Shown here: in pieces, positions 31,640-40,420 of the stretch | Layout of the letters: each line of letters begins with the position of its first letter | Numbering within the stretch: position 1 is the stretch's first letter | Assembly (NCBI GenBank): GCA_003427395.1 | Contig: BFEA01000201.1 | Span: 1,736,962-1,783,644, forward strand | Direction: 5' to 3' | From: Chara braunii | Taxonomy: Eukaryota > Streptophyta > Charophyceae > Charales > Characeae | DNA: 46,683 nucleotides | The notes under the pieces: model-generated | What the model saw: the letters and a program-made list of their open reading frames with translations, nothing else | The model's database searches: none | What the model was told of the DNA's origin: nothing | Program-made: the position numbers and the translations under genes

Positions 31640-32520
31640 ACCCCCATTGGCTCGCGCTTCAGCCAACGGCTGAGCGTCGAGAGGGACCCCCTTAGCTCAG
31701 AGTAGGCCATTTGGGTGTGGGCACTACACAATGCGTCCTCATCACGATTACTCGCGTAAAACTGCATAGCGAGACAGTATGTGTAAGTCCAGTCCAGCGC
31801 CCTCGCGATCTTATACAAAGTTCGCGCGCGACACTCGTCGCATCCCGCACTAAAAGAGTTATGGGTCGGGCGGCGGGCTCACGAGCGCGACACGGCCAGT
31901 AAACTTGGGGTCTTGGTAACGTGAAGCGGCACGTGGGCGGGGACTAGCCCCGGTCAGCCTTTAGGAATCCGTGTATGGGCCTCATTATCCCGGACGTCGG
32001 GTAGCCTAAGGGTAGGATACCGGACCTCCTCCGCGCGCACGTCGTTTGGGCTTATCCGCCCCCTTTCCATTTTTTAGGGTCATCAGCTAATGGGGGTTGG
32101 AGTGAGTCTCCTTTTTGCGTTTTCATAGTTGGACGTTATAGTCCGTGGCAGTCGTCAAAATCAAACCCCTTAATGTTCGACCGCCACGACAGCTTAAAGC
32201 TGTCTACTCAACCCCTCTGCACAGGGTGCAGAAGAGGGTGTGGTCTCCAACCGCGCACGACGGTTGTCCATCGTCGAGAGATTAACCCTCAAAGCGTGTG
32301 TCAGCCGACAGCTGAGGGTCGAATGCGACCCTCAAAATTAACGAGGGCCGCACGATTATGGGCACGACATAGTACGCCATCATTGCGACTGCTTGCGTAC
32401 GTTTGCATTGTGAGTCGATATGGGTTAGCCCTGCGTCCGCGCGGTTTTATACTAAGTCTCGCGCGCGACGCCTATCCGATTTCCGCATTGGAAAGTTATG
32501 GGTTGGCTACCGAGGGACTA
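31640..32520 (-). repeat. Duplicated outer module of the right arm
   Basis: About 31640-31880 and 32290-32520 are diverged direct copies sharing CAGCCRACRGCTGAG, TCGCGCGCGAC and AGTTATGGGT blocks in the same order. A single inverted copy exists in the left arm (11340-11560). The outer copy contains the perfect hairpin GAGGGTCG/CGACCCTC. A palindrome GACAGCTTAAAGCTGTC lies upstream at about 32186-32202. Confidence 0.6.
32445..32451 (-). promoter_or_regulatory. TATA-like box in right arm, facing inward
   Basis: TATAAAA on the minus strand at the position equivalent to 11383-11389 in the left arm. It is conserved despite general divergence of the arms. Confidence 0.4.
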
Positions 32521-32535
32521 GGAGCGTTGTCGTGT

Positions 32536-33230
32536 TGTTTGTGTTGTGTCGATTGTGCCATGTGTGCGTGCACATATGTTTTGTTCTTGTGTTCGTGGAG
32601 TGGTGTGCACGTGGTGTGTGAGATGCGTCCTAGTCGATCGACGTCGAGCCACGCTTGGGACTTCAGCCCCCCAAGATGTCGGTCCGCGTGAGGGTCCGAT
32701 AGGCGTATTACCGCACGTACCCCCTATGCTACAGCGAACGAGAAACGCCCTCGGCTGGTCCACCTCTGCGATTGCAACCGAGTAGCTTTCGTACTGTGGA
32801 CTGGTAGCTCGGCGGGGATACGCCCACCGAAGGGAGGTGACAGCTCCCGTAAGGTGGAGGTAAGATGTGCATCGCGCAGGCCCTATCCTGTCGTAGGGGC
32901 TCGCGAGAGGTATGGCTGGCGCACTCGGCCGGAGCGGCCTAAGGAAGCTTCATTTGTGTGTTCGCGACGAGGTAGGTCCAACTCCTGCGTGACGCGGTCG
33001 AGAGGGTCCCGCGCTGCCACGTGCGGCGCCGCACCGATGCGCTCGACAACGTGGCACCACTTTTTTTTTTCCCCCTTTTTAATCTCCTTTTTAAGAACCT
33101 TTGTCGATTTATGCCTGTCATCTTTGTGCTCGGGCCGTGCTCATTTCGGTGCAGCCATTTTCGGTTGCACGATCTGACAATCCTACAGTCGCGGCGTTAG
33201 CCTGCTTTTCTTTTTTTTCCTAAGGCTTGA
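32536..33230. other. Spacer outside right arm, no gene recognised
   Basis: Overlapping short frames exist on both strands without motifs. A T-run occurs at 33060-33070. Nothing further can be supported. Confidence 0.4.
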
Positions 33231-33231
33231 G

Positions 33232-33370
33232 GCTTCGACCAAGATGTCTAGCTACAGTTAGGCTGGCCCGTGACCGAGATGTCTAGGCCACGGCCTGGCT
33301 GGGCCATGGCCAAAATGTCTAGACTTCGGCCGGGGGGGGTCACGGCCGAGATGTCTAGGTCATGCGTGAT
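33232..33370. repeat. 36-bp minisatellite, four copies
   Basis: The core GACCGAGATGTCTAG-type motif recurs with AGATGTCTAG or AAATGTCTAG at 33242, 33277, 33313 and 33349 (periods 35, 36 and 36). An 18-base A-run follows at 33379-33396, which could be the tail of a retroposed sequence. Confidence 0.8.
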
Positions 33371-33570
33371 TCAACGTGAAAAAAAAAAAAAAAAAACTGC
33401 CGAAAATGACAAAATTGCCTGTTTCAATCAGGCCTGATGTCTGAAAAGGCGGCTGATGTTATTTTTGCCTTTTCGCACTGCGGCGGGGATGGACCTGCCC
33501 ACAGTTGTGTTTTTTGCCTATTGGAAACGTGGGTTGTGACCCACGAGCCGTTGCCCTTTTTTTTTTTTTT

Positions 33571-33605
33571 NNNNNNNNNNNNNNNNNNNNNNNNNNNNNN
33601 NNNNN
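33571..33605. other. Assembly gap, 35 N, flanked by T-runs
   Basis: N run between poly-T tracts, followed by (GT)n and (GA)n microsatellites up to about 33657. Confidence 1.
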
Positions 33606-33621
33606 TTTTTATGTATGTGTA

Positions 33622-33656
<35 letters not shown>

Positions 33657-33658
<2 letters not shown>

Positions 33659-33772
33659 CCCCGCACAACAACTTGATCTGTACATGTACCTAGACCCCGC
33701 ACGACAACTTGATCTGTACATGTACCTAGACCCCGCACGACAACTTGATTTGTACATGTACCTGGACCCCAG
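33657..33772. repeat. 36-bp minisatellite, three copies and a partial
   Basis: Units begin with GACCCCGCAC at 33657, 33693 and 33729, and a partial unit starts at 33765. Each contains the palindrome GTACATGTAC. They are nearly identical, hence recent. Confidence 0.92.
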
Positions 33773-33909
33773 CTGCGACCACAGGTCCATGAGGGCTACC
33801 GGTAGTACAGTGGGGGGAACTGGCAGAGTGGCAAAATTCGAAAATGCATTGAATTACCCCCGCGATTTATTTCGCGGTTGAAATGATTTGTTTTAAACTT
33901 TAAATATCT

Positions 33910-34110
33910 TTCTTGTAAAGATCACGACCAAATCTATACACCCTCAAATTTTTAAAGTTGTTGGGTCATCCTTCTGATTGTAAAGATCACGACCAAATCT
34001 ATAGACCCTCACGTGAAAATGTGACGAAACAGCGCGGCATTTACTTCACTGTTAATTTTTTTTTTTCCATTTTTCTGATATTTTTCCTGGTAAGATCACG
34101 ACCTAATCTA
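33910..34110. repeat. Three dispersed copies of a GTAAAGATCACGACC motif
   Basis: Copies at 33915, 33980 and 34090 (the last GGTAAGATCACGACC), the first two followed by AAATCTATA. Embedded in A/T-rich sequence without coding potential. Confidence 0.6.
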
Positions 34111-34392
34111 CCTGATATCAAATTTTCAGATTTTTTTGCCAATTTTTCTGAGCGTGAAAAATCGTCAAAGTTCGGGCTTGAAAATGTTTGGCCTGGACCC
34201 GCCTGCGCCTGCCGGTCGCCGCCCCCCCTAAGAACCCGGTCGGTAAGGCCAAGAAAGTCCATTTCAGGCCGGCGGGGGTCACACTGTGCGACGTTAGGGT
34301 TCGAACACACAGGCACATCCTGACGTGCCAGCAGCCTGACGTTGGATCCACTTTAAAAGACAGTAGTCCCTCAAAACAAACAGGGACCCACT

Positions 34393-34417
34393 CCGCCTGA
34401 GCGGTTAGCTCAGGCGG
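34393..34417. repeat. Perfect 10-bp hairpin
   Basis: CCGCCTGAGC (34393-34402) pairs with GCTCAGGCGG (34408-34417) around GGTTA. It stands alone in non-coding sequence; role unknown. Confidence 0.75.
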
Positions 34418-34493
34418 GCAATTTGGTATTTCAAAATCTGTGGGTGGGTTCAAACTCGAACGCAACCACTGTGAACGAACTTCAAATACTTAA

Positions 34494-34600
34494 TAATATA
34501 TATATATATATAGGTGGGTGGGTGGGTTGGTGGGCGGGCGGGCGAGTGTGGGTGGGTGGGGGGGGGGGTGTGAGTGTGTGGGCGGGCCCTTTCTTTTTTC
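34494..34600. repeat. AT tract then G-rich tract with G-quadruplex potential
   Basis: A short (AT)n at 34495-34512 is followed by repeated GGTGGGTGGG-type sequence to about 34590, with many runs of three or more G on the plus strand. From here to 35045 the DNA is A-rich and then C/G-rich spacer with no recognised gene. Confidence 0.6.
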
Positions 34601-35145
34601 CATTTTCCCGCCCAAGGCCAAAACACATGCCCACCAAAAACGACAAAACGACACGCCCACCGGAAAACAAAAAGAAAAGAAAAAACAAAAATCGGGAAAG
34701 AAAAAAAAATAAGTGGACGCCGACCACGAAACAAAAAGAAAAGCAAAAACGAAAAAGTAAGAAACAATAGACCGAAAACGAAAATGCTAAAAAAAAAAGG
34801 GTCGGTCGCTTATCGACAGCAGCGACTTTAAGATATTCCCTCACATCTACGCCCGCCGCTGCCCGGCCTCGTGGGCGCGCTTACTCGTTTAATGGCGCGC
34901 TGTGAACATTTTGGTACGCGCGCCCCTCTGCACACTCCCCCACCTTCAATCGCCTTTATCCGCCGGCCCTCCTCAAAACTTCGACCCCAAATCTGGTGCG
35001 CAGCGGACCATCGACCTCCCCCCGCGGCCAATGCTGCTTAAGGGGTAGTATAGACATATATATATGTATATATATTGTCACAAATAAAACTGCCCAGTAA
35101 AACGTAGGCAGAGAGAGAGAAGAGGACAACAAATGAGGGGTTGTG

Positions 35146-35205
35146 ACAAACTGTTTCGTCGGAGTTTCACCGACTCATCAGGAGGCTGAACCCTCAACAG
35201 TCTGC
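35146..35205 (-). ncRNA. Type III hammerhead ribozyme
   Basis: Read on the minus strand from 35205: helix III GCAGACTG (35205-35198), UU (35197-35196), helix I GAGG-GTTCAG-CCTC (35195-35182), core CTGATGA (35181-35175), helix II GTCGG-TGAAACT-CCGAC (35174-35158), core GAAA (35157-35154), and helix III strand CAGTTTGT (35153-35146). Helices I and II are perfect; helix III pairs over 8 positions including two G-U. Every conserved core element of the hammerhead is present. Expected self-cleavage is after U at 35196 (a GUU site). In plants such motifs occur in retrozymes and other small retroelements. No second copy was found in the window. It lies about 260 bases downstream of the Ulp1-like pseudogene on the same strand. 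Confidence 0.85.
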
Positions 35206-35289
35206 AGAATCCTCTCACTGATTACACTGTAAATGATAATCTACCTTAACCAAAATCAAAGTAGACTATCACTCACCCACACCAGATGA

Positions 35290-35368
35290 AAAACTCTATA
35301 TGTGTACATATATACATACACATATATATAGATATTATGTGTATATATATATTATATACATATATATA

Positions 35369-35404
<36 letters not shown>

Positions 35405-35440
35405 CATATATATTTAATATATACATATTCTCTCACACAC
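35290..35440. repeat. AT-rich low-complexity tract
   Basis: TATATA, ACATAT and TATACA mixtures with a pure (AT)n near 35372-35400. Non-coding. Confidence 0.9.
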
Positions 35441-35462
35441 TCGTATGTCACACACACACACT

Positions 35463-36845
35463 TTATGAATGCACTTCATCGTTGTCTTTCTGGATGAGCC
35501 CTCTAAATATTTCTACTATCCTATTTGAGGCGAGTATGTTGTACCCCTTCACTTCGGCTGCAACTCTTGCGATGCTGTGAATCATTGATTGCCGAAATTG
35601 TTGAACAGTTTTCTCGTGCACTATAACGTTCTCCACAGTTCGGAGCACGTCCGTGGAAGAGGCGTTCTGATATGCCTTCTCTTTCGCCAACTTGTCAATC
35701 AACATTACTGATACGCAACACACGTAAACACCACAATCCTCTTTGTTGTTTTGTTGCGAGCATTTTGCATGAAGAAGTCAACGAGCAAACATATCTTTGC
35801 AGGTGTTCCATGATGTGTCCACCTTCTCTTGAGTCAAATCATCTCCATTATAATGGTGACAGAGGTACTCCTGCCAGAGAAATGTCCGCAATGCCTTCCA
35901 TTGTTGACCTTTCTCTCCTCGATATGAGTCCACAAGTATGGCAACTGGTGGTCTACTGTCAACAAAAAAATCCCCCACTTTCAACAGCACGAGAAGCATC
36001 CAATACTCCTCGTGGTTCACAGGAATAAGCACCACTGGATTTCTTCGCAGTTCGTCACAGAGTCCACTCAATTTTTTCGAATGATTCTTTATATGCGTCT
36101 CCTACCCTTTTTTCGCCACATCAATTTTTTGATGTGTGATGATAACTGCATGCCAGAAACTTGTGCACACGTACACAGGTGCACTATCATTATTTTCAAA
36201 GTGTTGTTCAAATACAGACTACAGATACATATTCATTATTATGTCATTCAACCACTTCCGGTCTCCCAAACGCAGAATGTCCGCTTCCACGACTGTTGCT
36301 TTGTGTGTTCTTGTTTTCCATGTGAACGGAAACAAACCGTCCTCATTCACCTCTGCGATAATCCACGAGCTATCAGAAGAGTCGTCATCATCTTCGCCTT
36401 TATCGCTTTGCTTCAACGGGCCTTCCATTGTCATATGCAGCGAGTGGATATATCCTGTCGTCAATAGTGAGTACATCTCATTAAACCAAAGGAGCTTACC
36501 CAGGTTTTCCCACCTCCTCTTCAACCTTTCCCTCGACCACGGTGGAGGCACATTTTGCAAGGACTTCGCGTCTCCCTCGCGCGTTGTGAGGGTGGCATTC
36601 TGTCTCTCTATCATACTGACCACACTTCGCTCATGTCCAGTTCCACTGCTCTCTTCAATCGCCAATTTCTCAGCTCCAATCACCCTGTGAATGTGCATGT
36701 TCGCCTCCTGTTGGGAACGATCACGTGGTGACCTCCTTCGTTTCTGTGGCGGTTTCCTTGAATCCTCTATCATGGATGATCCGATAGCCTGCGTCTTTGT
36801 TGTTTCTGACATTTTCCTTGTGACACAAGTGTGTAACAATTCCAT
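35463..36845 (-). pseudogene. Ulp1/C48-family cysteine peptidase, transposon-type, inactivated
   Basis: One minus-strand frame runs from ATG 36845-36843 to the stop at 35463, broken by TAG 36221-36219, TAG 36104-36102 and TGA 35780-35778. After a basic N-terminus it shows Ulp1 landmarks in order: LGDRKWLNDIIMNMYL (about 36275-36222), FWHAVII, LIPVNHEEYWMLLVL (about 36030-35990), the Asp in ILVDSYRGE (about 35930), and QQNNKEDCGVYVC carrying the oxyanion Gln and nucleophile Cys (about 35755-35715). The catalytic His expected before Trp (HW) is Tyr (codon TAT, one C-to-T step from CAT). The family cleaves SUMO-like proteins, and many plant Mutator-like and other transposons carry such domains. 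I think this is a transposon relic. Confidence 0.78.
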
Positions 36846-37062
36846 TTGCAGGTAATAAACGTTACTTCTTTACGATGTTCAATGGTGACATGCAAACCTT
36901 GAAAATAACATCCATTGAGAAAGAGAGAGAGTGAGAAAGAAGTTCACTAGTACGGGCATTTTTGGCTTATATGGTGTCGGTTGCCGAAGCGACAGACACC
37001 CACTTGTGAACCTTTAACCACTTGTTTGAGAAACTAGTGTACCACCTTCCATAGCAAAACGT

Positions 37063-37065
<3 letters not shown>

Positions 37066-37103
<38 letters not shown>

Positions 37104-37256
37104 CCGCACATGAACACGCACATACACATACATATACCCACATACGCATACACACACACACAAACACACACATACTCACACATAGATGTGGCATGCACCC
37201 CAGTTGACAACTGTGTGTCTTCACTGCAAAACAAATTGTCCGTGTATGTGAAAACG

Positions 37257-37343
<87 letters not shown>

Positions 37344-37344
37344 N

Positions 37345-37424
<80 letters not shown>
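37066..37424. repeat. (CA)n and long (CT)n microsatellites
   Basis: (CA)n at 37066-37100 is followed by CA-rich imperfect sequence. (CT)n of about 157 bases lies at 37268-37424, with one N at 37344 that probably marks a collapsed or unresolved repeat length. The stretch 36850-37065 holds no recognised feature. Confidence 0.97.
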
Positions 37425-37429
<5 letters not shown>

Positions 37430-38879
37430 AATCTAGTTGATTGGCAAAGGAACTTGATTGGTTAATTGATAGCTGGAATTTAATATCTGCAATGGCCGGT
37501 CATCCACGCGTTGAAGGGACCAAGCAGGCAAGCCTGCCCTTATGGCCCCTCCGTAACCCTGAAAAATTAAGTTAATATCATGTGACCCTATGGACCACGG
37601 ATCATATATTAAACTAATCACAACAGATACTGCGAGGATCAGGTTCCTCAGCAGGTGTACGGGCCGCAATTGGCAAATGTGCCCGCCCTAAGTGAAGGCG
37701 GGCTTGACAAATCACGAGAGACCCATTGTTGTCAATTTCGCATTTTGGGGTTCAGACAGTTGCGTCGCGTCAGTTGGTTGACGAAACCCAGGCCACGAGC
37801 GTGCAGAAATTTTCAGGGCCTACTCGACCTTTTTCAAAGCAGACCCTGGGCCACATCGAAAGCATCGCGCACGACAACCAATTGGACTGCGCAACCGAAT
37901 GGGGCCCAGAGCACCAACAACAGCAGAAGAGGCCCATCCTGACATGCCCTACCGGACATGCCCATCCGCACATGCCCTACCGGAAGACGTGGGTGAAAGA
38001 CAAGGACAGGGAGAGAGTGGGAGAGATGAAGAAGATGTTGTGAGGCTCATACCTGGTATTGGCGGTGGTCTGCATTGGGCAGCATCTTGAAGTACTTCGG
38101 TGGCTGTTGACATTAACAGTTGCATTGTCTATTCATAGGCTAGCAGTAGTTGGGTGAGAGTAGGCTGGGCGCCATGCCCCAAGTAGGAGATAGGGCCTGG
38201 ATACTTGTGTTGGTGTTCACAAGAGTGCAACCATTGACATTCTTTCATTTATGATTCATCTACTGATAGGATTCAAACACTGATTTGTTTTCTAACATGA
38301 GCAGGCCTTCACATATTGCGTATCCATCAAAACTCGAACTTTCACAATTTGTAAGACAACAGTTATAGGCATAGGCTACTCCGCGAATCTAAACCATCTA
38401 CCAATTTTTTTTATTTTTTTTTTAAACAATTGCTCCAACTACTATTTCTGCTTGATTGATTACAACAAACATGTGCACCTCAAATTAGTGAAGATTCTAC
38501 CTAATTCTCTGCTTGACTGATTACAGCAATGATGTGCCCTCAGAAGCGGTTGACGCACGACGACGTGAACACGACATTGGGGACGGTTGGCTAGTGCGTG
38601 TCATTTCTACACACACAAAACCGTAAGGCACAACATTTGGCCCCAAGTAGTGAACCGACTTTAACACATACACCTCTTCTGATCCGAGTTTTGGCGCGAG
38701 TTTCGACTTTAACACACACACTTCTTCTGCAACGCTGACGATGAAGACGGAGATGCAGAGAGGAAAGAGATGGCGCGAGTTTTGGCCGTCAAGCACTGGA
38801 GGGCAGTAATTACAACCAAGGGAAAGCAAAGGGCGTGTGATTATGATCTAGGAATGGTATGGCGATTGCAACATGCGAC
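37425..38879. other. Spacer, no gene recognised
   Basis: Small features only: hairpin GCAGGC/GCCTGC near 37525-37540, hairpin GCCCGCC/GGCGGGC (37681-37687 with 37697-37703) with loop CTAAGTGAA, and a short repeat ACATGCCCTACCGG around 37942-37985. No motif-bearing ORF. Confidence 0.45.
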
Positions 38880-39127
38880 TAGGGATCTTAATCTCCGACC
38901 GACTGGGGATCCTAATCTGCGATTGAGGAGTTCTGAACCTGCAACCTGGGATCTTAAGCTGTGACTGCCGATCTTAAGCTGCGACTGCGGATCTTACGCT
39001 GCGATCTGGGATCTTATGCGGCGACCTGGGATCTTAAGCTGCTACCTGGGATCTTAAGCTGTGACCTGGAATCTTAAGTTGCGACCTGGGATCTTAAGCT
39101 ACGGCCTGGGATATTAAGCTGCAACCA
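38880..39127. repeat. 20-bp minisatellite, about 9 to 12 copies
   Basis: GGGATCTTAAGCTGCGACCT-type unit with an exact 20-base period from 38948 (38948, 38968, 38988, 39008, 39028, 39048, 39068, 39088, 39108) and more diverged, indel-bearing copies from about 38880. Downstream to 39590 I see no gene. Confidence 0.95.
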
Positions 39128-39591
39128 AGTAAAGTGGAAATGTTGATGGAGGGGAGATGACGAACGTGGAGTAGGGGCGAGCGGTCGAGGTACACTCACG
39201 CGAGGACTCTTTCCACTTTTTTGTGGACGTAATTGCGGTCAAGGTGCATCCAGGCCAGGTTGGAAAAGCTGTCATATACATCCAGGAAAGTCCTTGTGTG
39301 AGTATGCCCTCAGGCGGGCGGGCGGAGGAGGACGTGGAGACATACACGATCTTGTCAGGTGTGTTGCAGAGAGATTGAGATTGAGATTGAGGAGGCGAGA
39401 AAAGTGTTAAGTGTTCTTTATCTTTCCTTTGTGCCGCTGGTATAGCGGGTTTTCACTCAACGGGTTTTTACCTGTGCCACTGGAGATTCACCCTCTTTGG
39501 TTATTTTGCCTTGTTGCCTACGCTTTCTGCTCGAGGGATTATCTAGTACTTGTTGCTGCAGACGAACCTGGTCCCATTTTGTGGTAGAGAA

Positions 39592-39750
39592 AAGGAAGCC
39601 TTCCGGCTTCCTTTTACTCGGGGTTTGAACCCTGCCCCCTTTTTAATTGAAGGCTTCGGGCTTCGTTTTACTTGGGTTTTGAACCCCTGCCCTTTTTAAC
39701 TAAAGGCTTTCGGTTTCCTTTCGCTCGGGGTTTGAACCCTGCCCCTTTTT
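39592..39750. repeat. ~54-bp repeat, three copies
   Basis: GGGGTTTGAACCCTGCCCC recurs at 39620, 39674 (with small changes) and 39727, each preceded by an AAGGCTTCCGGCTTCCTTTT-like block. The GGGTTTGAACCC element superficially resembles a tRNA T-arm, but no tRNA surrounds it. Confidence 0.85.
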
Positions 39751-39823
39751 TACTGTCGTCGGCGAATTTCTGCCACCCCATTTGATGCAATGGGATGATT
39801 GATTGATTGTATTTCCATACCCT

Positions 39824-40130
39824 AAAAAAAAAAAAAAAAAAAAAAGAGGTAAGAACTGTCTACCCCTCTTGTTTGTTTTCCTCTGTCTCTCTTCGTTCTT
39901 CGTGTTTCTCTCCGTTCTTCTCTCTTTCTTCTCTCATTTCTCTCTCGTTTCTCTCTCGTTTTTCTCTCGTTTTTCTCTCATTTTTCTCTCGTTTTTCTCT
40001 CGTTTTTCTCTCGTTTTTCTCGTGATTTCCTTTGCTCTTCTTGTTCCCCCCCCCCCCTTCCGTTTCTCGGCCTCTGTCTTTCTACGTTCTTCTCTCGTTT
40101 TTCTCCGTTTTCGAGAGAGGTAAGAACTGT
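39824..40130. repeat. Poly-A, TTTCTCTCGTT tandem repeat and a flanking duplicated block
   Basis: A22 at 39824-39845, then GAGGTAAGAACTGTCT (39846). About ten units of the 11-base TTTCTCTCGTT type follow at 39925-40025, and a second copy of GAGGTAAGAACTGTCT lies at about 40114. The direct duplicates bracket the pyrimidine repeat. Confidence 0.75.
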
Positions 40131-40321
40131 CTGCCCTTCTCGTTTGTTTGCTCCGTTTCTCTCTGTTTCCCTCTGTCTCTCAGTTTATGATTTTTTTCTC
40201 GATGACAGGTTACGAAGCCACGTCTGACTTGTCGCATAAATTAAATATCACATTTTTCTGCCACTTAACAGTATCTCATCACTTGGGGCTAATCCCGTAT
40301 CCCTCGCGCAAGCATGCATGC

Positions 40322-40420
40322 TATAAATTTCGCAAGCGCGATTAGTTGTCTCTCTAAGAATCTCGAGGTTAGAGCGATCAGTGAGGGGCGGCTAACGAGT
40401 CTGGAAGGTGAGTGAGTATG
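40322..40420 (+). promoter_or_regulatory. Weak promoter / first-exon candidate
   Basis: CTATAAAT at 40321-40328 is followed about 80 bases later by AAG/GTGAGT (40405-40413), a good 5' splice-site match. No coding start is recognised, so this is only suggestive. Confidence 0.2.

Larger units (their letters stand above)
29552..32535 (-). repeat. Right inverted arm (pairs with 11282-13592)
   Basis: It is the reverse complement of the left arm with moderate divergence. Compared with the left arm it carries about 800 extra bases (31305-32110), including an additional copy of the outer module. The outer edge of homology is near 32535. The hairpin array extends inward of the shared part to 29134, whereas in the left arm homology stops at the Ty3 gag. 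Confidence 0.8.

Noticed and set aside
32084-32100. A second hammerhead core (TCATCAG near 32082)
   Set aside because: No GAAA element or helix II can be placed at the required distance.
11282-32535. The two arms as the 5' and 3' LTRs of the Ty3 element
   Set aside because: They are in inverted orientation, whereas LTRs are direct repeats; no PBS or PPT adjoins them.
37110-37436. Leu-Ser and Arg-Glu repeat frames
   Set aside because: They are translations of the (CT)n microsatellite.
39620-39750. tRNA fragments suggested by GGGTTTGAACCC
   Set aside because: The motif belongs to a 54-bp minisatellite; no cloverleaf surrounds it.
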